Positions 1 through 9,460 of a DNA stretch of 49,609 nucleotides are shown here, piece by piece. A program made the translations under genes and the position numbers. Below the pieces are notes generated by a model. That model was not told the DNA's origin, searched no databases, and saw only the letters and a list, made by a program, of their open reading frames with translations. Positions within the stretch are counted from its first letter, which is position 1. Every line of letters starts with the position of its first letter. Location: contig JAFVSR010000091.1 of NCBI GenBank assembly GCA_017503645.1, positions 1 to 49,609 of the forward strand. Reading direction: 5' to 3'. The stretch comes from Bacteroidaceae bacterium (GTDB lineage Bacteria > Bacteroidota > Bacteroidia > Bacteroidales > Bacteroidaceae).

Positions 1-31
1 CAATTTCCTGCAATTAGCGTTTCTGCATACG

Positions 32-66
32 AAAAAGGGAAGTAAGCGACGCTTACTTCCCTTTTT
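32..66. terminator. Hairpin terminator downstream of tRNA-Arg
   Basis: A perfect inverted repeat with 16-bp arms (32-47 and 51-66) and a 3-nt loop. The A-run on one side and T-run on the other would let it end transcription in both directions. It lies just past the 3' end of the minus-strand tRNA. Confidence 0.8.
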
Positions 67-67
67 G

Positions 68-141
68 TGATCCCGGCAGGATTCAAACCTGCAACCTTCT
101 GATCCGTAGTCAGATGCTCTATTCAGTTGAGCTACGAGACC
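68..141 (-). tRNA. tRNA-Arg (anticodon ACG)
   Basis: On the minus strand the sequence folds as a 74-nt tRNA. The acceptor arms are GGTCTCG and CGGGATC. The anticodon stem TCTGA/TCAGA encloses the loop CTACGGA, giving anticodon ACG. The T arm is GCAGG/CCTGC around a TTTGAAT loop, and the D arm contains the usual AGCTCA element. CCA is not encoded. A34 would be deaminated to inosine to read CGU, CGC and CGA codons. Confidence 0.95.
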
Positions 142-238
142 GATTCGTTGTCCTTTTTGTTTGACGATGCAAAGGTAGTGCTTTTTTTATAACCTGCAAA
201 ATTTTTCGAATCTTTTTTTTTAGATTTTTCTCACTTTT

Positions 239-2545
239 TTATTCGAAGAACCGTTCGTTGAACATAAACCAACCGAGCGTGAGGCCCACATTGAATCCGC
301 TTTTGTGTGAACTATAATAATTTACGAACCCGCTAATGGTTATTGTGGATATTTTACCTACAGCATTGAACTCGGCAATATATTGAAAATCGTCGAAACG
401 CTTTTTGCTGTAGTAGGCTGTGCCGTCGGAGTTCTCTTTTATCATACGATAGGGCGAAAAGGCGTAAAAACCGGGACGCAGCTGTATGAAACTCGATATT
501 TTTATAATAGGTACAAGGCCGGCTCCCACGAATTGATTGGCACGGAACTTGGGGTCGTAGTTAAACTGGCTGTTCATCGTGGGGGTGAATGCTCCGGCCT
601 GCATAATCGTTGCCTGATAGGTGTGCGACAAGGCACGCGTTGAATAGTATATTTGCAGATAGGCGGCCAGTGAAAAATGGCGCGATATGTTGAATACCTC
701 GTTTCGTACATAGTTTACTTGCAACCACGATTTGCTCTCGTTGTCCTTGAAACTATAATTACCACTCTTGAATTTCTCTTTTCCTATGTAAAATTGTGCT
801 GCAAGTTTCTCGTATGAACCCTCGGTGGGGAAGGCGTTGTCGTCGAGTGTGTTGCCCTGGAATTTTATGCTTGCACCAAGAACCCGTGTCCTGTTCTTGT
901 CGAATTGCGGATTGTCGAGGTCTATGATGCTGGTGGGCATATACTTGTCGGCAATATCGGCTATGCCTATTCCTATCTCGGTTTTCTTGCGCAGGAGAAA
1001 TGGCAGTGAAATCTTCAGTTTCGCAAATGCCTCGTGCTCCTGGTTCAGCGACATTGAGTTCTCTTGCGAAAAGACATATTTCATATTGTAGTAGTCAATT
1101 GTGGCATATGATGCTATAAACTTGAGCGACAGGGGGTGGCGGGTGGTAAAGTCGTACCTGTTGCTCAGCTGTATGTTGTTATACACCTTGCCGAACTGCG
1201 TATCGAGCATATACTCCTTGGACATTTTGTCGATGCTGCGGTAGTGCAAACCCATATATATCTGGTTGGCGGTTTTTGTGGACATACTACCGCCGAGTTT
1301 TACGTTGATTGCGGGGTTCAGTTCCACATCGAGCGCAAGGGTATAGGCGCTGTCCTTTTCGTTGTATATTGCGTGGGGCAGAATATTTGCTATGCTGTTA
1401 CCGGAGAGCAGACGAAAATATGCCTTTTTGCAATCTTCGTAGCTGAATTCCTCGTTGCCTTGTTGGAACTCCTTTCGAATGGCTTGTGCCTGGTTCTCCG
1501 TTACGCCATTCACCACGATATTACTGAAGCGCATTTCCGGTTTCTTTGCATCGAATACCATACGCTTTTTTGCAATGTCGGCACGGCTTTGGCGCCTGTG
1601 CACACGCTTGCGTATGGAATCTATGAGGGCGAGTGTCTCTTCGTAGCCTGTTTGCACCACCTTGTCTATTTTGTGGAAATCGAGTAACTTCACATCTTTT
1701 ATGTTCATATCAAGCAGAATACCCACCGAGTCGGGGATGCTATAGTCGCTCCTCTCCATCATAAGTGTTTTCACTTGCCCCATAAGGTCATATTCGCTGG
1801 GAACGGGTGCGTTGTCGCTCACCACGCTGCCAAATATGAAATCGGGTGCAAAGTCCTTTTGCATCACATCGCGCGGGAAATTATTGTATATGCCGCCATC
1901 GTAGAGCAGCACACTGTCTTTTTTTATAGGTTTGAACACGAATGGGAAACTCATTGAGGCGCGCACGGCATCACCCAAGTCGCCATCGGAAAACACCACC
2001 TGTTTTTTATTATATACATCCGATGCCACACAGCGGAACGGTACCATAAGGCTGTCGAAATTCTGCTTGGCTGCCGCTGTGGAGGTTGCATATATCTCCA
2101 AAAAGCCCATATTCATAGGTGCAGGGTTTATGAGCTGCATAGGCGGGCGCACAAGGCGTATCGAGTCTTTTATATCAATATGCAGGCTCACAAGCTCGGG
2201 AACCTCGGTGTTTCTTTTGAAATAGAACATATAGTTCTTGTCCATAGTGCCGGTGTACCAACGCTGGAAATCGTCGCTTGTTATAGCCGCCACCATTTCG
2301 TCGGGGGTATATCCCATTGCATACAATGCTCCCACAATGGCTCCCATAGATGTTCCGGTAACATAGTCTATAGGTATCTCGTTCTCCTCCAATGCCTTTA
2401 TCACACCTATGTGGGCAAGGCCGCGGGCCCCGCCACCACTCATCACAAGCCCCACCTTCTGGGCGTGCAGCAAAAGGGGTAACATTATGAGCATTGCTAT
2501 TGTGGCATATATCTTTTTCATTGGGAATGGTTTTTGCTTTAGCAT
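239..2545 (-). CDS. Patatin-like phospholipase with C-terminal outer-membrane beta-barrel
   Basis: 768 aa. A signal peptide is followed by a patatin domain with the oxyanion-hole motif GGGARG (about 37-42), the nucleophile elbow GTSMG (Ser66) and the catalytic-dyad DGG motif (Asp216). After about residue 330 comes a POTRA-like segment and then a long, Tyr/Phe-rich, beta-strand-patterned region ending in Phe-Phe-Glu, as expected of a BamA/TpsB-type barrel. This is the architecture of type Vd autotransporters such as PlpD, so the predicted role is a lipase displayed or exported through the outer membrane. A second Met at residue 9 (codon ending at 2521), followed by Lys-Lys and a hydrophobic core, is an equally good start. 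Substrate unknown. Confidence 0.88.
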   Translation of the reverse strand: MLKQKPFPMKKIYATIAMLIMLPLLLHAQKVGLVMSGGGARGLAHIGVIKALEENEIPIDYVTGTSMGAIVGALYAMGYTPDEMVAAITSDDFQRWYTGTMDKNYMFYFKRNTEVPELVSLHIDIKDSIRLVRPPMQLINPAPMNMGFLEIYATSTAAAKQNFDSLMVPFRCVASDVYNKKQVVFSDGDLGDAVRASMSFPFVFKPIKKDSVLLYDGGIYNNFPRDVMQKDFAPDFIFGSVVSDNAPVPSEYDLMGQVKTLMMERSDYSIPDSVGILLDMNIKDVKLLDFHKIDKVVQTGYEETLALIDSIRKRVHRRQSRADIAKKRMVFDAKKPEMRFSNIVVNGVTENQAQAIRKEFQQGNEEFSYEDCKKAYFRLLSGNSIANILPHAIYNEKDSAYTLALDVELNPAINVKLGGSMSTKTANQIYMGLHYRSIDKMSKEYMLDTQFGKVYNNIQLSNRYDFTTRHPLSLKFIASYATIDYYNMKYVFSQENSMSLNQEHEAFAKLKISLPFLLRKKTEIGIGIADIADKYMPTSIIDLDNPQFDKNRTRVLGASIKFQGNTLDDNAFPTEGSYEKLAAQFYIGKEKFKSGNYSFKDNESKSWLQVNYVRNEVFNISRHFSLAAYLQIYYSTRALSHTYQATIMQAGAFTPTMNSQFNYDPKFRANQFVGAGLVPIIKISSFIQLRPGFYAFSPYRMIKENSDGTAYYSKKRFDDFQYIAEFNAVGKISTITISGFVNYYSSHKSGFNVGLTLGWFMFNERFFE

Positions 2546-2586
2546 TTATCCTACGGCTTAATGGGCTCTGTGCCATTTGCGAACTG

Positions 2587-2594
2587 CAAATATA
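2587..2594 (-). promoter_or_regulatory. Possible -7 element for the patatin gene
   Basis: Read on the minus strand this is TATATTTG, matching the Bacteroidota -7 consensus TAnnTTTG, about 40 nt before the patatin start. No clear -33 TTG lies at the usual distance, so support is weak. Confidence 0.35.
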
Positions 2595-2665
2595 ATTTAT
2601 TATAACGTTAAATAGTATCACTTTTCGCTGTTTTAATGTTCAAATACCGCTTTTTAATACTTTTT

Positions 2666-2696
2666 TTTGTTTTTTATAATCGTATGTATATATTTG
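2666..2696 (+). promoter_or_regulatory. Bacteroidota-type promoter for hppA
   Basis: TTTG (2666-2669), a 19-bp spacer and TATATTTG (2689-2696) match the Bacteroidota primary-sigma consensus exactly. It would start transcription near 2703, about 45 nt before the hppA ATG. Confidence 0.75.
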
Positions 2697-2747
2697 AACA
2701 TCGGTTTGGATATCGTGTAAAAATCATATTTAATAAACAACATAATT

Positions 2748-4946
2748 ATGGATTACAATTCTCTATTTTGGTTTGTGCCGGCAGCATCGTTGCTGGCGCT
2801 GTTCTTTGCCCTCTATTTTTACAGGCAAATGAAACGTGAGAGTGAAGGAACAGAGCGTATGGCTCATATTGCAGCTGCCGTGCGCAAGGGTGCAATGGCC
2901 TATTTGAAACAGCAGTACAAGATTGTTACCATTGTGTTTGTGGTGCTTGCATCTGTTTTTGCCGTTATGGCCTATGTGCTTCACATTCAGAACGAGTGGG
3001 TGCCTTTTGCATTCCTCACCGGTGGTTTGTTCAGTGGTATATCTGGTTATTTCGGTATGAAAACTGCCACATATGCTTCGGCCCGCACAGCCAATGCGGC
3101 GCGCAACAGCCTGAACGAAGGCTTGCGTATGGCATTCCGCAGCGGTGCGGTTATGGGCCTTGTTGTGGTGGGCTTGGGCCTGCTCGATATTTCGGTGTGG
3201 TATATAATTCTTGATGCCGTAGTGCCTGCCGATGTAAATAATGCGGGTATGAAACTATGCTTCATCACCACTACTATGCTTACATTTGGTATGGGCGCAT
3301 CCACACAGGCGCTTTTTGCACGTGTGGGCGGTGGTATATATACAAAGGCGGCCGACGTGGGTGCCGACCTCGTGGGAAAAACCGAGTACAATATTCCGGA
3401 GGATGACCCCCGCAACCCTGCAACCATTGCCGACAATGTGGGCGATAATGTGGGCGATGTTGCCGGTATGGGTGCCGACCTCTACGAGAGCTATTGCGGC
3501 TCCATCCTCTCTACCGCGGCCCTTGGTGCAGCTGCTTTTGCGGCAGAGGGTGGCGCAATGCAGACAAAAGCGGTGCTTGCCCCAATGCTCATTGCAGCTG
3601 TGGGCATTGTGCTCTCTATAATAGGTATATTTGCTGTGCGCACAAAGGAGAATGCCGACGTGAAGAGCCTTATAGGTGCTTTGTCGCGTGGTACGAACCT
3701 CTCTTCGCTGCTCATTGTGGCAGCCACATTCGGCATCCTCTATCTGCTTGGCGTTGAAAATTGGGTAGGTCTTTCGTTCTCGGTAGTGGTGGGTTTGATA
3801 GTGGGTATTGTCATAGGTCGCTCCACCGAGTACTACACATCGCAGTCCTATGCCCCCACCCGCAAGGTGTCCGAGGCCGGACTTACCGGCCCTGCTACGG
3901 TCATCATTTCAGGTATGGGATTGGGTATGCTGTCCACCGCAATACCTGTTCTTGCCGTTGTGGTTGGCATTATTCTATCTTACCTGTGTGCAACAGGCTT
4001 TGTGCTTGATGTCGAAATGGTGACTACCGGTCTTTATGGCATAGCCATAGCATCGGTGGGTATGTTGTCAACCCTTGGCATAACGCTTGCAACCGATGCA
4101 TACGGCCCCATTGCCGACAACGCCGGCGGTAATGCCGAAATGAGCGGCCTGGAGCCCGAGGTGCGCCGCCGCACCGATGCTCTCGACTCGCTTGGAAATA
4201 CCACCGCAGCCACGGGCAAGGGCTTTGCAATAGGTTCCGCTGCACTCACAGCGCTTGCTCTTCTTGCATCGTACATTGAGGAGATACGCATAGCGCTCGA
4301 ACGCACATCGCCCGACATTATAATAAACGGTAAAGGGCTTATGGAGGCAAACATTGTGGATTTTATGTACTATTTCAATGTGACACTTATGAACCCCACC
4401 GTGCTGTGCGGCATATTCGTGGGTGCTATGATGGCATTCCTCTTTTGCGGCCTCACGATGAATGCCGTAGGTCGTGCTGCGCAGAAGATGGTTGCCGAGG
4501 TACGTCGTCAATTTACCCAAATTAAGGGTATTCTCACAGGCGAGGCCGAACCCGACTATTCGCGTTGCGTGGAGATTTCGACATTGGGTGCGCAGCAGGA
4601 GATGATATTGCCGTCGCTTCTTGCCATAGCAGCCCCCATCATCACGGGTGTTGTTCTTGGTGTAGCGGGTGTCATAGGTCTGCTCATCGGCTCTTTATCG
4701 GCCGGTTTCCTGCTTGCCATTTTCCTGGCCAATGCAGGTGGTGCCTGGGATAACGCAAAAAAATATGTGGAGGAGGGCAACTTTGGTGGAAAGGGTAGCG
4801 ACACTCACAAAGCAACGGTTGTCGGCGACACTGTGGGCGATCCCTGCAAAGATACATCGGGCCCCAGCTTGAACATTCTTATCAAACTTATGAGTATGGT
4901 GGCCATTGTTATGAGCGGCCTCACTTTGGCGTTCAGCCTTATGTAA
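2748..4946 (+). CDS. hppA: Membrane-bound K+-dependent ion-translocating pyrophosphatase
   Basis: 732 aa, polytopic (about 16 membrane helices), standard length. It couples PPi hydrolysis to pumping of Na+ and/or H+ out of the cytoplasm. Visible signatures are the substrate-site segment DVGADLVGK, the Asp-rich NVGDNVGD motif, DNAGGNAEM, and the C-terminal [19 protein letters not shown]. In the [10 protein letters not shown] segment the position that separates K+-independent (Lys) from K+-dependent (Ala) enzymes is Ala, so this is the K+-dependent class. Bacteroides relatives of this class pump Na+ and H+, but pump specificity is inferred. It stands alone with its own promoter and terminator. 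The start follows directly from the N-terminal membrane helix. Confidence 0.96.
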   Translation: MDYNSLFWFVPAASLLALFFALYFYRQMKRESEGTERMAHIAAAVRKGAMAYLKQQYKIVTIVFVVLASVFAVMAYVLHIQNEWVPFAFLTGGLFSGISGYFGMKTATYASARTANAARNSLNEGLRMAFRSGAVMGLVVVGLGLLDISVWYIILDAVVPADVNNAGMKLCFITTTMLTFGMGASTQALFARVGGGIYTKAADVGADLVGKTEYNIPEDDPRNPATIADNVGDNVGDVAGMGADLYESYCGSILSTAALGAAAFAAEGGAMQTKAVLAPMLIAAVGIVLSIIGIFAVRTKENADVKSLIGALSRGTNLSSLLIVAATFGILYLLGVENWVGLSFSVVVGLIVGIVIGRSTEYYTSQSYAPTRKVSEAGLTGPATVIISGMGLGMLSTAIPVLAVVVGIILSYLCATGFVLDVEMVTTGLYGIAIASVGMLSTLGITLATDAYGPIADNAGGNAEMSGLEPEVRRRTDALDSLGNTTAATGKGFAIGSAALTALALLASYIEEIRIALERTSPDIIINGKGLMEANIVDFMYYFNVTLMNPTVLCGIFVGAMMAFLFCGLTMNAVGRAAQKMVAEVRRQFTQIKGILTGEAEPDYSRCVEISTLGAQQEMILPSLLAIAAPIITGVVLGVAGVIGLLIGSLSAGFLLAIFLANAGGAWDNAKKYVEEGNFGGKGSDTHKATVVGDTVGDPCKDTSGPSLNILIKLMSMVAIVMSGLTLAFSLM

Positions 4947-4964
4947 TAAGAATGGAAATAGCAC

Positions 4965-4998
4965 AAAAAAAGCGTGTTCCGCGGAACACGCTTTTTTT
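4965..4998. terminator. Bidirectional terminator between hppA and the convergent small gene
   Basis: An inverted repeat (4965-4980 with 4983-4998) with a GC-rich core, an A-run and a T-run. It sits between the stop of hppA and the stop of the minus-strand gene at 5014, so it can serve both. Confidence 0.85.
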
Positions 4999-5013
4999 GT
5001 AAGAAGTTTTTTA

Positions 5014-5217
5014 TTACTTCAAAGCGAAGATCTCCTCCTCACCTGCAATGCAAGAGAAGATTTTGTCCTCACGAAGCAACCAACCCAAACCAAGATACAA
5101 CTCTTTGTCTTTGAGCTTAGTCTGCTTTTTAACCTCTTTCAAAGTCAAACCCTCTGTCTCGTTGAGGGCTGTCCAAATACGGCCTGCGAACTCGCCAGCC
5201 TGCTCTGTAATCATCAT
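5014..5217 (-). CDS. Small winged helix-turn-helix protein (DUF2582 type)
   Basis: 67 aa. The pattern of three helices and a short beta wing (helices around TLKEVKK and [14 protein letters not shown], wing around [14 protein letters not shown]) matches the stand-alone winged-helix family once called DUF2582, common in Bacteroidota. It is probably a nucleic-acid or protein interaction module. No effector domain is present and no target is known. Two adjacent Met codons begin the frame; either could start. It is monocistronic with its own promoter. Confidence 0.8.
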   Translation of the reverse strand: MMITEQAGEFAGRIWTALNETEGLTLKEVKKQTKLKDKELYLGLGWLLREDKIFSCIAGEEEIFALK

Positions 5218-5278
5218 AATTTCAATATTTTAAGTTAACTTTTCTTCGCCTTTAGTGAATGGCTTTTCAAATCGGGTG

Positions 5279-5308
5279 CAAAAGTACAATAAAATTTTGA
5301 TATACAAA
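5279..5308 (-). promoter_or_regulatory. Promoter for the small winged-helix gene
   Basis: On the minus strand: TTTG (5308-5305), an 18-bp spacer and TACTTTTG (5286-5279). It lies about 60 nt upstream of the start codon. Confidence 0.6.
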
Positions 5309-5354
5309 ACAAAATGCTGTGATATTCAACAAATTTAGTGAAAAATAGTGCAGT

Positions 5355-5822
5355 TTATTCGTTTTTTATACTTTTTTCACACAAATATTCGCTCCATATG
5401 CGGGCAGCTTCCTCCACCATTTTCACACAGGGGCGTTTCTTGTAGTACTCTGTGGTGCGCGCCTCGGGAGTGGTGGGCGTGGGAGCGCTTTTTTCCAATC
5501 CTAATAGTTCGGCACAGGTAATAGAACCATTGCGTTTCTTGAACTCCTCGGCAAGTGCCTGCACCACTTTGTAGTTGGCTTCTTTACCTTCGCGATCCTT
5601 GCCATCGGTGCAACCGGTTTCAAGGCCGGCAAGCATAAACAGTCCGCAGGCAGCACCGCAGGTTTTGCGCATACGCCCAATGCCACCACCAAACGAGGCG
5701 GCCATTTTAAGTGCCTGTTCGCGTGTGAAACCATACATATCGGCATAGGCGGCAACAACCGCCTGGCTGCAATTGTATCCCTCCTTAAAGAGCGATACGG
5801 CCAATTCTATTCTATCTTCCAT
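5355..5822 (-). CDS. C_GCAxxG_C_C family protein
   Basis: 155 aa. The cysteines follow the family signature: a Cys in YNCSQAV (about residue 18), then KTCGAACG with the GCAxxG-like core (about 54-61), a later GCTDG Cys and further Cys near the C-terminus. The Gly-rich FGGGIGRM segment before the core is typical. Proteins of this family are presumed redox- or metal-binding, with no established reaction. The gene starts 26 nt after the dcp stop codon on the same strand, so the two are probably co-transcribed. Confidence 0.85.
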   Translation of the reverse strand: MEDRIELAVSLFKEGYNCSQAVVAAYADMYGFTREQALKMAASFGGGIGRMRKTCGAACGLFMLAGLETGCTDGKDREGKEANYKVVQALAEEFKKRNGSITCAELLGLEKSAPTPTTPEARTTEYYKKRPCVKMVEEAARIWSEYLCEKSIKNE

Positions 5823-5848
5823 AATTTATATATTTGTTGTTCTACCAA

Positions 5849-7882
5849 TCATATAAGCCCACGGGTGCGCAATAGTGCAGCAGTGTCGGGCTCTGCACCA
5901 CGGAAATGTCGGTATTCGCGCATCGGGTCCTTGCTGCCGCCCATTTCCAGCAGTCGTTTGAAAGCATCTGCTGTTTCGGTATCGAATATTCCGCGTTCGA
6001 TAAAGAGCTCAAAGGCATCGCAGTCGAGCACTTCGGCCCACAAGTACGAGTAGTATCCCACGGCATATTCCCAACCGAAAATGTGTGCGAAATTGGTGGT
6101 GCGGTAGCGGTATTCTATCTCGGGGATGAAGCCAAGCTGCTCGCGTAATTCGTTTTCAAATGCGTTGCAGTCGAAGTTTGTGTAATCCTGCACAAGGTGT
6201 ATCTTCATATCAAGGAGTGCGGCCGCTACAATTTCTACGGTTTCGAATCCCGAATTAAAGTGCGAGCAGCGCTGCATCTTCTCTATGAGGCTGTCGGGGA
6301 TTACTTCACCCGTTATGTAGTGCTTTGCGTAGCTGCGCAGCACGGTTGGGTGAATGGCCCATTTTTCGTTTATCTGCGAAAAGAGCTCCACAAAATCGTG
6401 TTTCACATTCGTGCCGCTCACGCAAGGGTAGTGTGCCTGTGTGAGCAGGCCGTGCAGTGCGTGGCCGAACTCGTGGAACAACGTGCGCACCTCGTCGATG
6501 TTGAGGAGCGAAGGTGTGTCACCCTGCGGCGGGGTGAAATTGCACACATTTACAATGAAGGGGCGCTGATTTTGGCCGCAAATATTGTATTGATTCACAA
6601 AATTTGTCATCCAGGCGCCCTGTCGCTTGCTGTCGCGCGGGAAGAAATCGGCATAAAAGACGCCTAAGTGATTGCCATCGCTGTCAAGTACTTGGTATGC
6701 ATCCACACCGGGGTAATAGACCGGTATGTCGGTGCGTTTGGTAAATGTGATGTGGTATAGCTTTTCGGCACAGAAGAATGCTCCTTTGAGTACATTCTCC
6801 AGTTGGAAATAGGGTTTTATCTCCTCGTCGTTAAGAGTATATTTTTCCTGACGCAGTTTTTCGGTATAATAGAACCAATCCCACCCTTTGATGTCGTGCC
6901 CTGCAATTCTGCATAGTTCGGCCTGTTCGGCTTCGGCCCGCTTCAATGCAGGTTCCCATATGCTCGTGAGCAGGTTCATAGCGGCTTCGGGTGTTTTTGC
7001 CATCTTCTCGTCGAGTATGAAGTGTGCGTAGCTCTCGAAACCTAACAGGCGTGCCTTTTCTTGGCGCAGTTTCAAAATCTTTGTGATTACAGCCTTGTTG
7101 TCGTTGGCATTGTTATTGTTGCCACGGCCATAGTATGCTTTATATACCTGTTTGCGTAGTTCGCGGTTGTCGGCATATTGCAAAAAGGGTATAAGGCTGG
7201 GTTTGTCGAGTGTTATCACCCACCCCTCAATGCCATCGGCTTTTGCAGCCTCGGCTGCAGCCGTTATGCTGCTTTGCGGCAGGCCGCTTAATTCTTTTTC
7301 GTCGGTGATTACGAGTTTGTACCCCTTATTGTCGTTCAACAGGTTTTTGTTGAACTCTATGCCGGCAAGCCCCAGCTCGGTATCTATTTGCACAAGACGT
7401 TTCTTCTCTTCGCTGCCAAGCAATGCACCTCCGCGCACAAATGCATTGTAATAGTTACATAGTACTATGCTCTGCTCCTCGTCGAGCACGAGGCTCTCCC
7501 GTGCATCGTATATGGCACGTATGCGGTTGAAGAGCTTTTCGTTCATATAAATATATGCATTGAGCTCGGTGAGCAGTGGCAGTGCATAGTTTTCAATCTC
7601 TGTCATCGCATCGCTGCCGTCGCTCTCGTTGAGGGTAGAGAATATGAGCGACACTTTCTCGAGAAGGCGGCCGCTTATCTCCAAAGCATCTATTGTGTTG
7701 GCAAATGTGGGAGGTTCGGTGTTATCTATTATTCTATCGATGTCGGCGCGCTTTTCGGCAATGCCTTTATCAAATGCCTCCTTGTATTGCTCAACCGAAT
7801 ATAAATGAAATTCGGGAGCGCCAAAAGGGGCTTGGCTTGGTCGCAACAGAGGGTTGATATCTTTTGCTCTATTTGTATTCAT
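5849..7882 (-). CDS. dcp: Peptidyl-dipeptidase Dcp (M3 metallopeptidase)
   Basis: 677 aa, the length of E. coli Dcp (about 680). The zinc-binding HEFGH motif lies in RTLFHEFGHALHGLL, and the third ligand Glu follows in the HDFVELFSQINE segment. It removes dipeptides from peptide C-termini in the final steps of peptide breakdown. There is no obvious signal peptide, so it is likely cytoplasmic. The downstream motif reads DFVELFSQ where most M3 enzymes have Pro (DFVELPSQ or similar), a small local deviation. The gene is first of a two-gene minus-strand unit with the C_GCAxxG_C_C protein. Confidence 0.93.
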   Translation of the reverse strand: MNTNRAKDINPLLRPSQAPFGAPEFHLYSVEQYKEAFDKGIAEKRADIDRIIDNTEPPTFANTIDALEISGRLLEKVSLIFSTLNESDGSDAMTEIENYALPLLTELNAYIYMNEKLFNRIRAIYDARESLVLDEEQSIVLCNYYNAFVRGGALLGSEEKKRLVQIDTELGLAGIEFNKNLLNDNKGYKLVITDEKELSGLPQSSITAAAEAAKADGIEGWVITLDKPSLIPFLQYADNRELRKQVYKAYYGRGNNNNANDNKAVITKILKLRQEKARLLGFESYAHFILDEKMAKTPEAAMNLLTSIWEPALKRAEAEQAELCRIAGHDIKGWDWFYYTEKLRQEKYTLNDEEIKPYFQLENVLKGAFFCAEKLYHITFTKRTDIPVYYPGVDAYQVLDSDGNHLGVFYADFFPRDSKRQGAWMTNFVNQYNICGQNQRPFIVNVCNFTPPQGDTPSLLNIDEVRTLFHEFGHALHGLLTQAHYPCVSGTNVKHDFVELFSQINEKWAIHPTVLRSYAKHYITGEVIPDSLIEKMQRCSHFNSGFETVEIVAAALLDMKIHLVQDYTNFDCNAFENELREQLGFIPEIEYRYRTTNFAHIFGWEYAVGYYSYLWAEVLDCDAFELFIERGIFDTETADAFKRLLEMGGSKDPMREYRHFRGAEPDTAALLRTRGLI

Positions 7883-7908
7883 AAACGATGTCTTGCTTAT
7901 TCTTATTG

Positions 7909-7936
7909 CAAAATTACGGAAAATAGTTATAACAAC
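7909..7936 (-). promoter_or_regulatory. Possible promoter for dcp
   Basis: The minus strand shows TAATTTTG (7916-7909), a good TAnnTTTG -7 element. A GTTG lies upstream (7936-7933), but the 16-bp spacing is shorter than usual. Confidence 0.45.
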
Positions 7937-7979
7937 CGCCTGTTAATGATATTTTATTGCCACCGCTTTTTACTTATGA

Positions 7980-8011
7980 TTTGCCTGCACCGATAAATTT
8001 TATTACTTTTG
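7980..8011 (+). promoter_or_regulatory. Promoter for the queuosine-precursor transporter gene
   Basis: TTTG (7980-7983), a 20-bp spacer and TACTTTTG (8004-8011): a full match to the Bacteroidota consensus, 25 nt before the ATG. Confidence 0.75.
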
Positions 8012-8036
8012 CGGCCGTAAAATAAAACAAATTCTT

Positions 8037-8720
8037 ATGAACAAGGTATCGGAAAACCCTTTCAAAAACCGAACAGGCGGCGATATGCCGCTAATGGTCA
8101 TTACAGCGCTATTCGTTACACTCTACTTGGTGTCGAATATAATGGCGGTTAAAATAATAGGATTCTTTGGCCTTTTTTATTTCGATGCGGGAACCATTAC
8201 ATTCCCTTTTGCATATATGTTGGGCGATGTCCTCACCGAAATCTGGGGCTACCGCACGGCACGCAAGGTTATATGGGCCACATTTGCGTGCAATGTAATT
8301 ATGGTGGTGTGCACGCAGGTGGGGGTGTGGTTGCCTTCGCTCGATTATCTCGATGCCACAGCTGCATCGTATAATACAATCTTCACATATGTGCCGCGCA
8401 TTGTAATAGGCTCGCTTGCAGGCTTCTTGCTTGGCGAGCTATCCAACGCCTGGTTTATGGAGCGCATAAAAAGGGTTACCCGCGGCCGTTATCTGTGGGT
8501 GCGCACGATAGGTTCGTCGGTCGTAGGCTATCTGCTTGACACCTTGCCGTTTGTACTCATTGCATTCTTGGGCATTCTGAGCACACGCGACTTGTTGCTG
8601 ATGATAGCATTCCAGTACTGTATGAAACTTGGCATTGAGGTGCTGTTTGGCACACCAATGGCATACGCTGCCATTGTAATGCTCAAACGCAGTATCTTAA
8701 GAACACGCCGAAATGGATAG
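8037..8720 (+). CDS. yhhQ: Queuosine precursor transporter (YhhQ/VUT family)
   Basis: 227 aa with about six membrane helices. Family hallmarks are the conserved N-terminal LYLVSNIMAVKI segment, FDAGTITFPFAYMLGDVLTEIWGY (here split by positions about 51-73) and a C-terminal helix that includes the KLGIEVLFGTPMAY segment. The family imports 7-deazaguanine intermediates (preQ0, preQ1) or queuine/queuosine for the wobble modification of GUN-anticodon tRNAs. The stop codon overlaps the start of a radical SAM gene by 8 nt, implying translational coupling and a shared pathway. Confidence 0.92.
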   Translation: MNKVSENPFKNRTGGDMPLMVITALFVTLYLVSNIMAVKIIGFFGLFYFDAGTITFPFAYMLGDVLTEIWGYRTARKVIWATFACNVIMVVCTQVGVWLPSLDYLDATAASYNTIFTYVPRIVIGSLAGFLLGELSNAWFMERIKRVTRGRYLWVRTIGSSVVGYLLDTLPFVLIAFLGILSTRDLLLMIAFQYCMKLGIEVLFGTPMAYAAIVMLKRSILRTRRNG

Positions 8721-9396
8721 ATATTCTGTGATACACACAAAAATGCCCCGCGAGTTTGTGTTGTTGCAAGGCAGGGGGTGCAGCTGGGGCAAGTGCGCCT
8801 TTTGCGATTATCACAGCGACACAAGCGACACCCCTTTTGAAACGAACCGCGCCGTGCTGCAACAGGTAACAGGCGTTTATGGCGTGCTCGATGTAATAAA
8901 TTCGGGCTCGGCACCAGAACTTGATGCAGCAACCATTGAACTTATTAAACAGGTGGTGCGTGAAAAGAATATCCACACTCTTTGGTTCGAAGCGCACTAT
9001 ATGTACCGCCATCGTCTGGCCCGTTTTGCAGCGCAGTTTGCCCCCGCAACGGTTAAGTTCCGTTGCGGCATAGAGAGCTTCTCTCCCGCACAGCGCACGC
9101 TGTGGAACAAGGGCGTGCCTGCTGCGGCGACCGCTGCCGATGTTGCAAAATATTTCAAAGGCGTGTGTCTGCTCTGCTGCACGGCCGATGACAGCCGCGA
9201 GCGCATCTTGGCCGATATTGAAACGGCAAAGCAGTATTTCGAATACTTCAGCGTAAATCTTTTTTGCAACAACAGCACTGTCGTAAAACGCAACGATGCT
9301 CTTGCCACCTGGTTTATGAGCGAGGTATATCCGCAGATAAAAGATGATACCCGCATTGAGGTGCTTGCCGAAAACACCGACTTGGGCGTGGGGTAG
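8713..9396 (+). CDS. Radical SAM protein with CX4CX2C motif, coupled to queuosine transporter
   Basis: 227 aa. The iron-sulfur motif reads GCSWGKCAFCDYH, with Cys23, Cys28 and Cys31 spaced CX4CX2C rather than the canonical CX3CX2C. A later RCGIESF segment resembles the usual strand-turn of the radical SAM barrel. The protein is short and ends in NTDLGVG, with no auxiliary cluster domain. The overlap with yhhQ places it in queuosine salvage, where a radical SAM lyase that frees queuine (QueL) is known from other bacteria. That assignment is an inference from context, and no diagnostic QueL residues were checked. Confidence 0.72.
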   Translation: MDRYSVIHTKMPREFVLLQGRGCSWGKCAFCDYHSDTSDTPFETNRAVLQQVTGVYGVLDVINSGSAPELDAATIELIKQVVREKNIHTLWFEAHYMYRHRLARFAAQFAPATVKFRCGIESFSPAQRTLWNKGVPAAATAADVAKYFKGVCLLCCTADDSRERILADIETAKQYFEYFSVNLFCNNSTVVKRNDALATWFMSEVYPQIKDDTRIEVLAENTDLGVG

Positions 9397-9460
9397 TGCA
9401 TCCTCTTTCCTTGAAATTTTTTGTTAACGGTTTCTTAACAATGGGCAGAATATACTTGCT

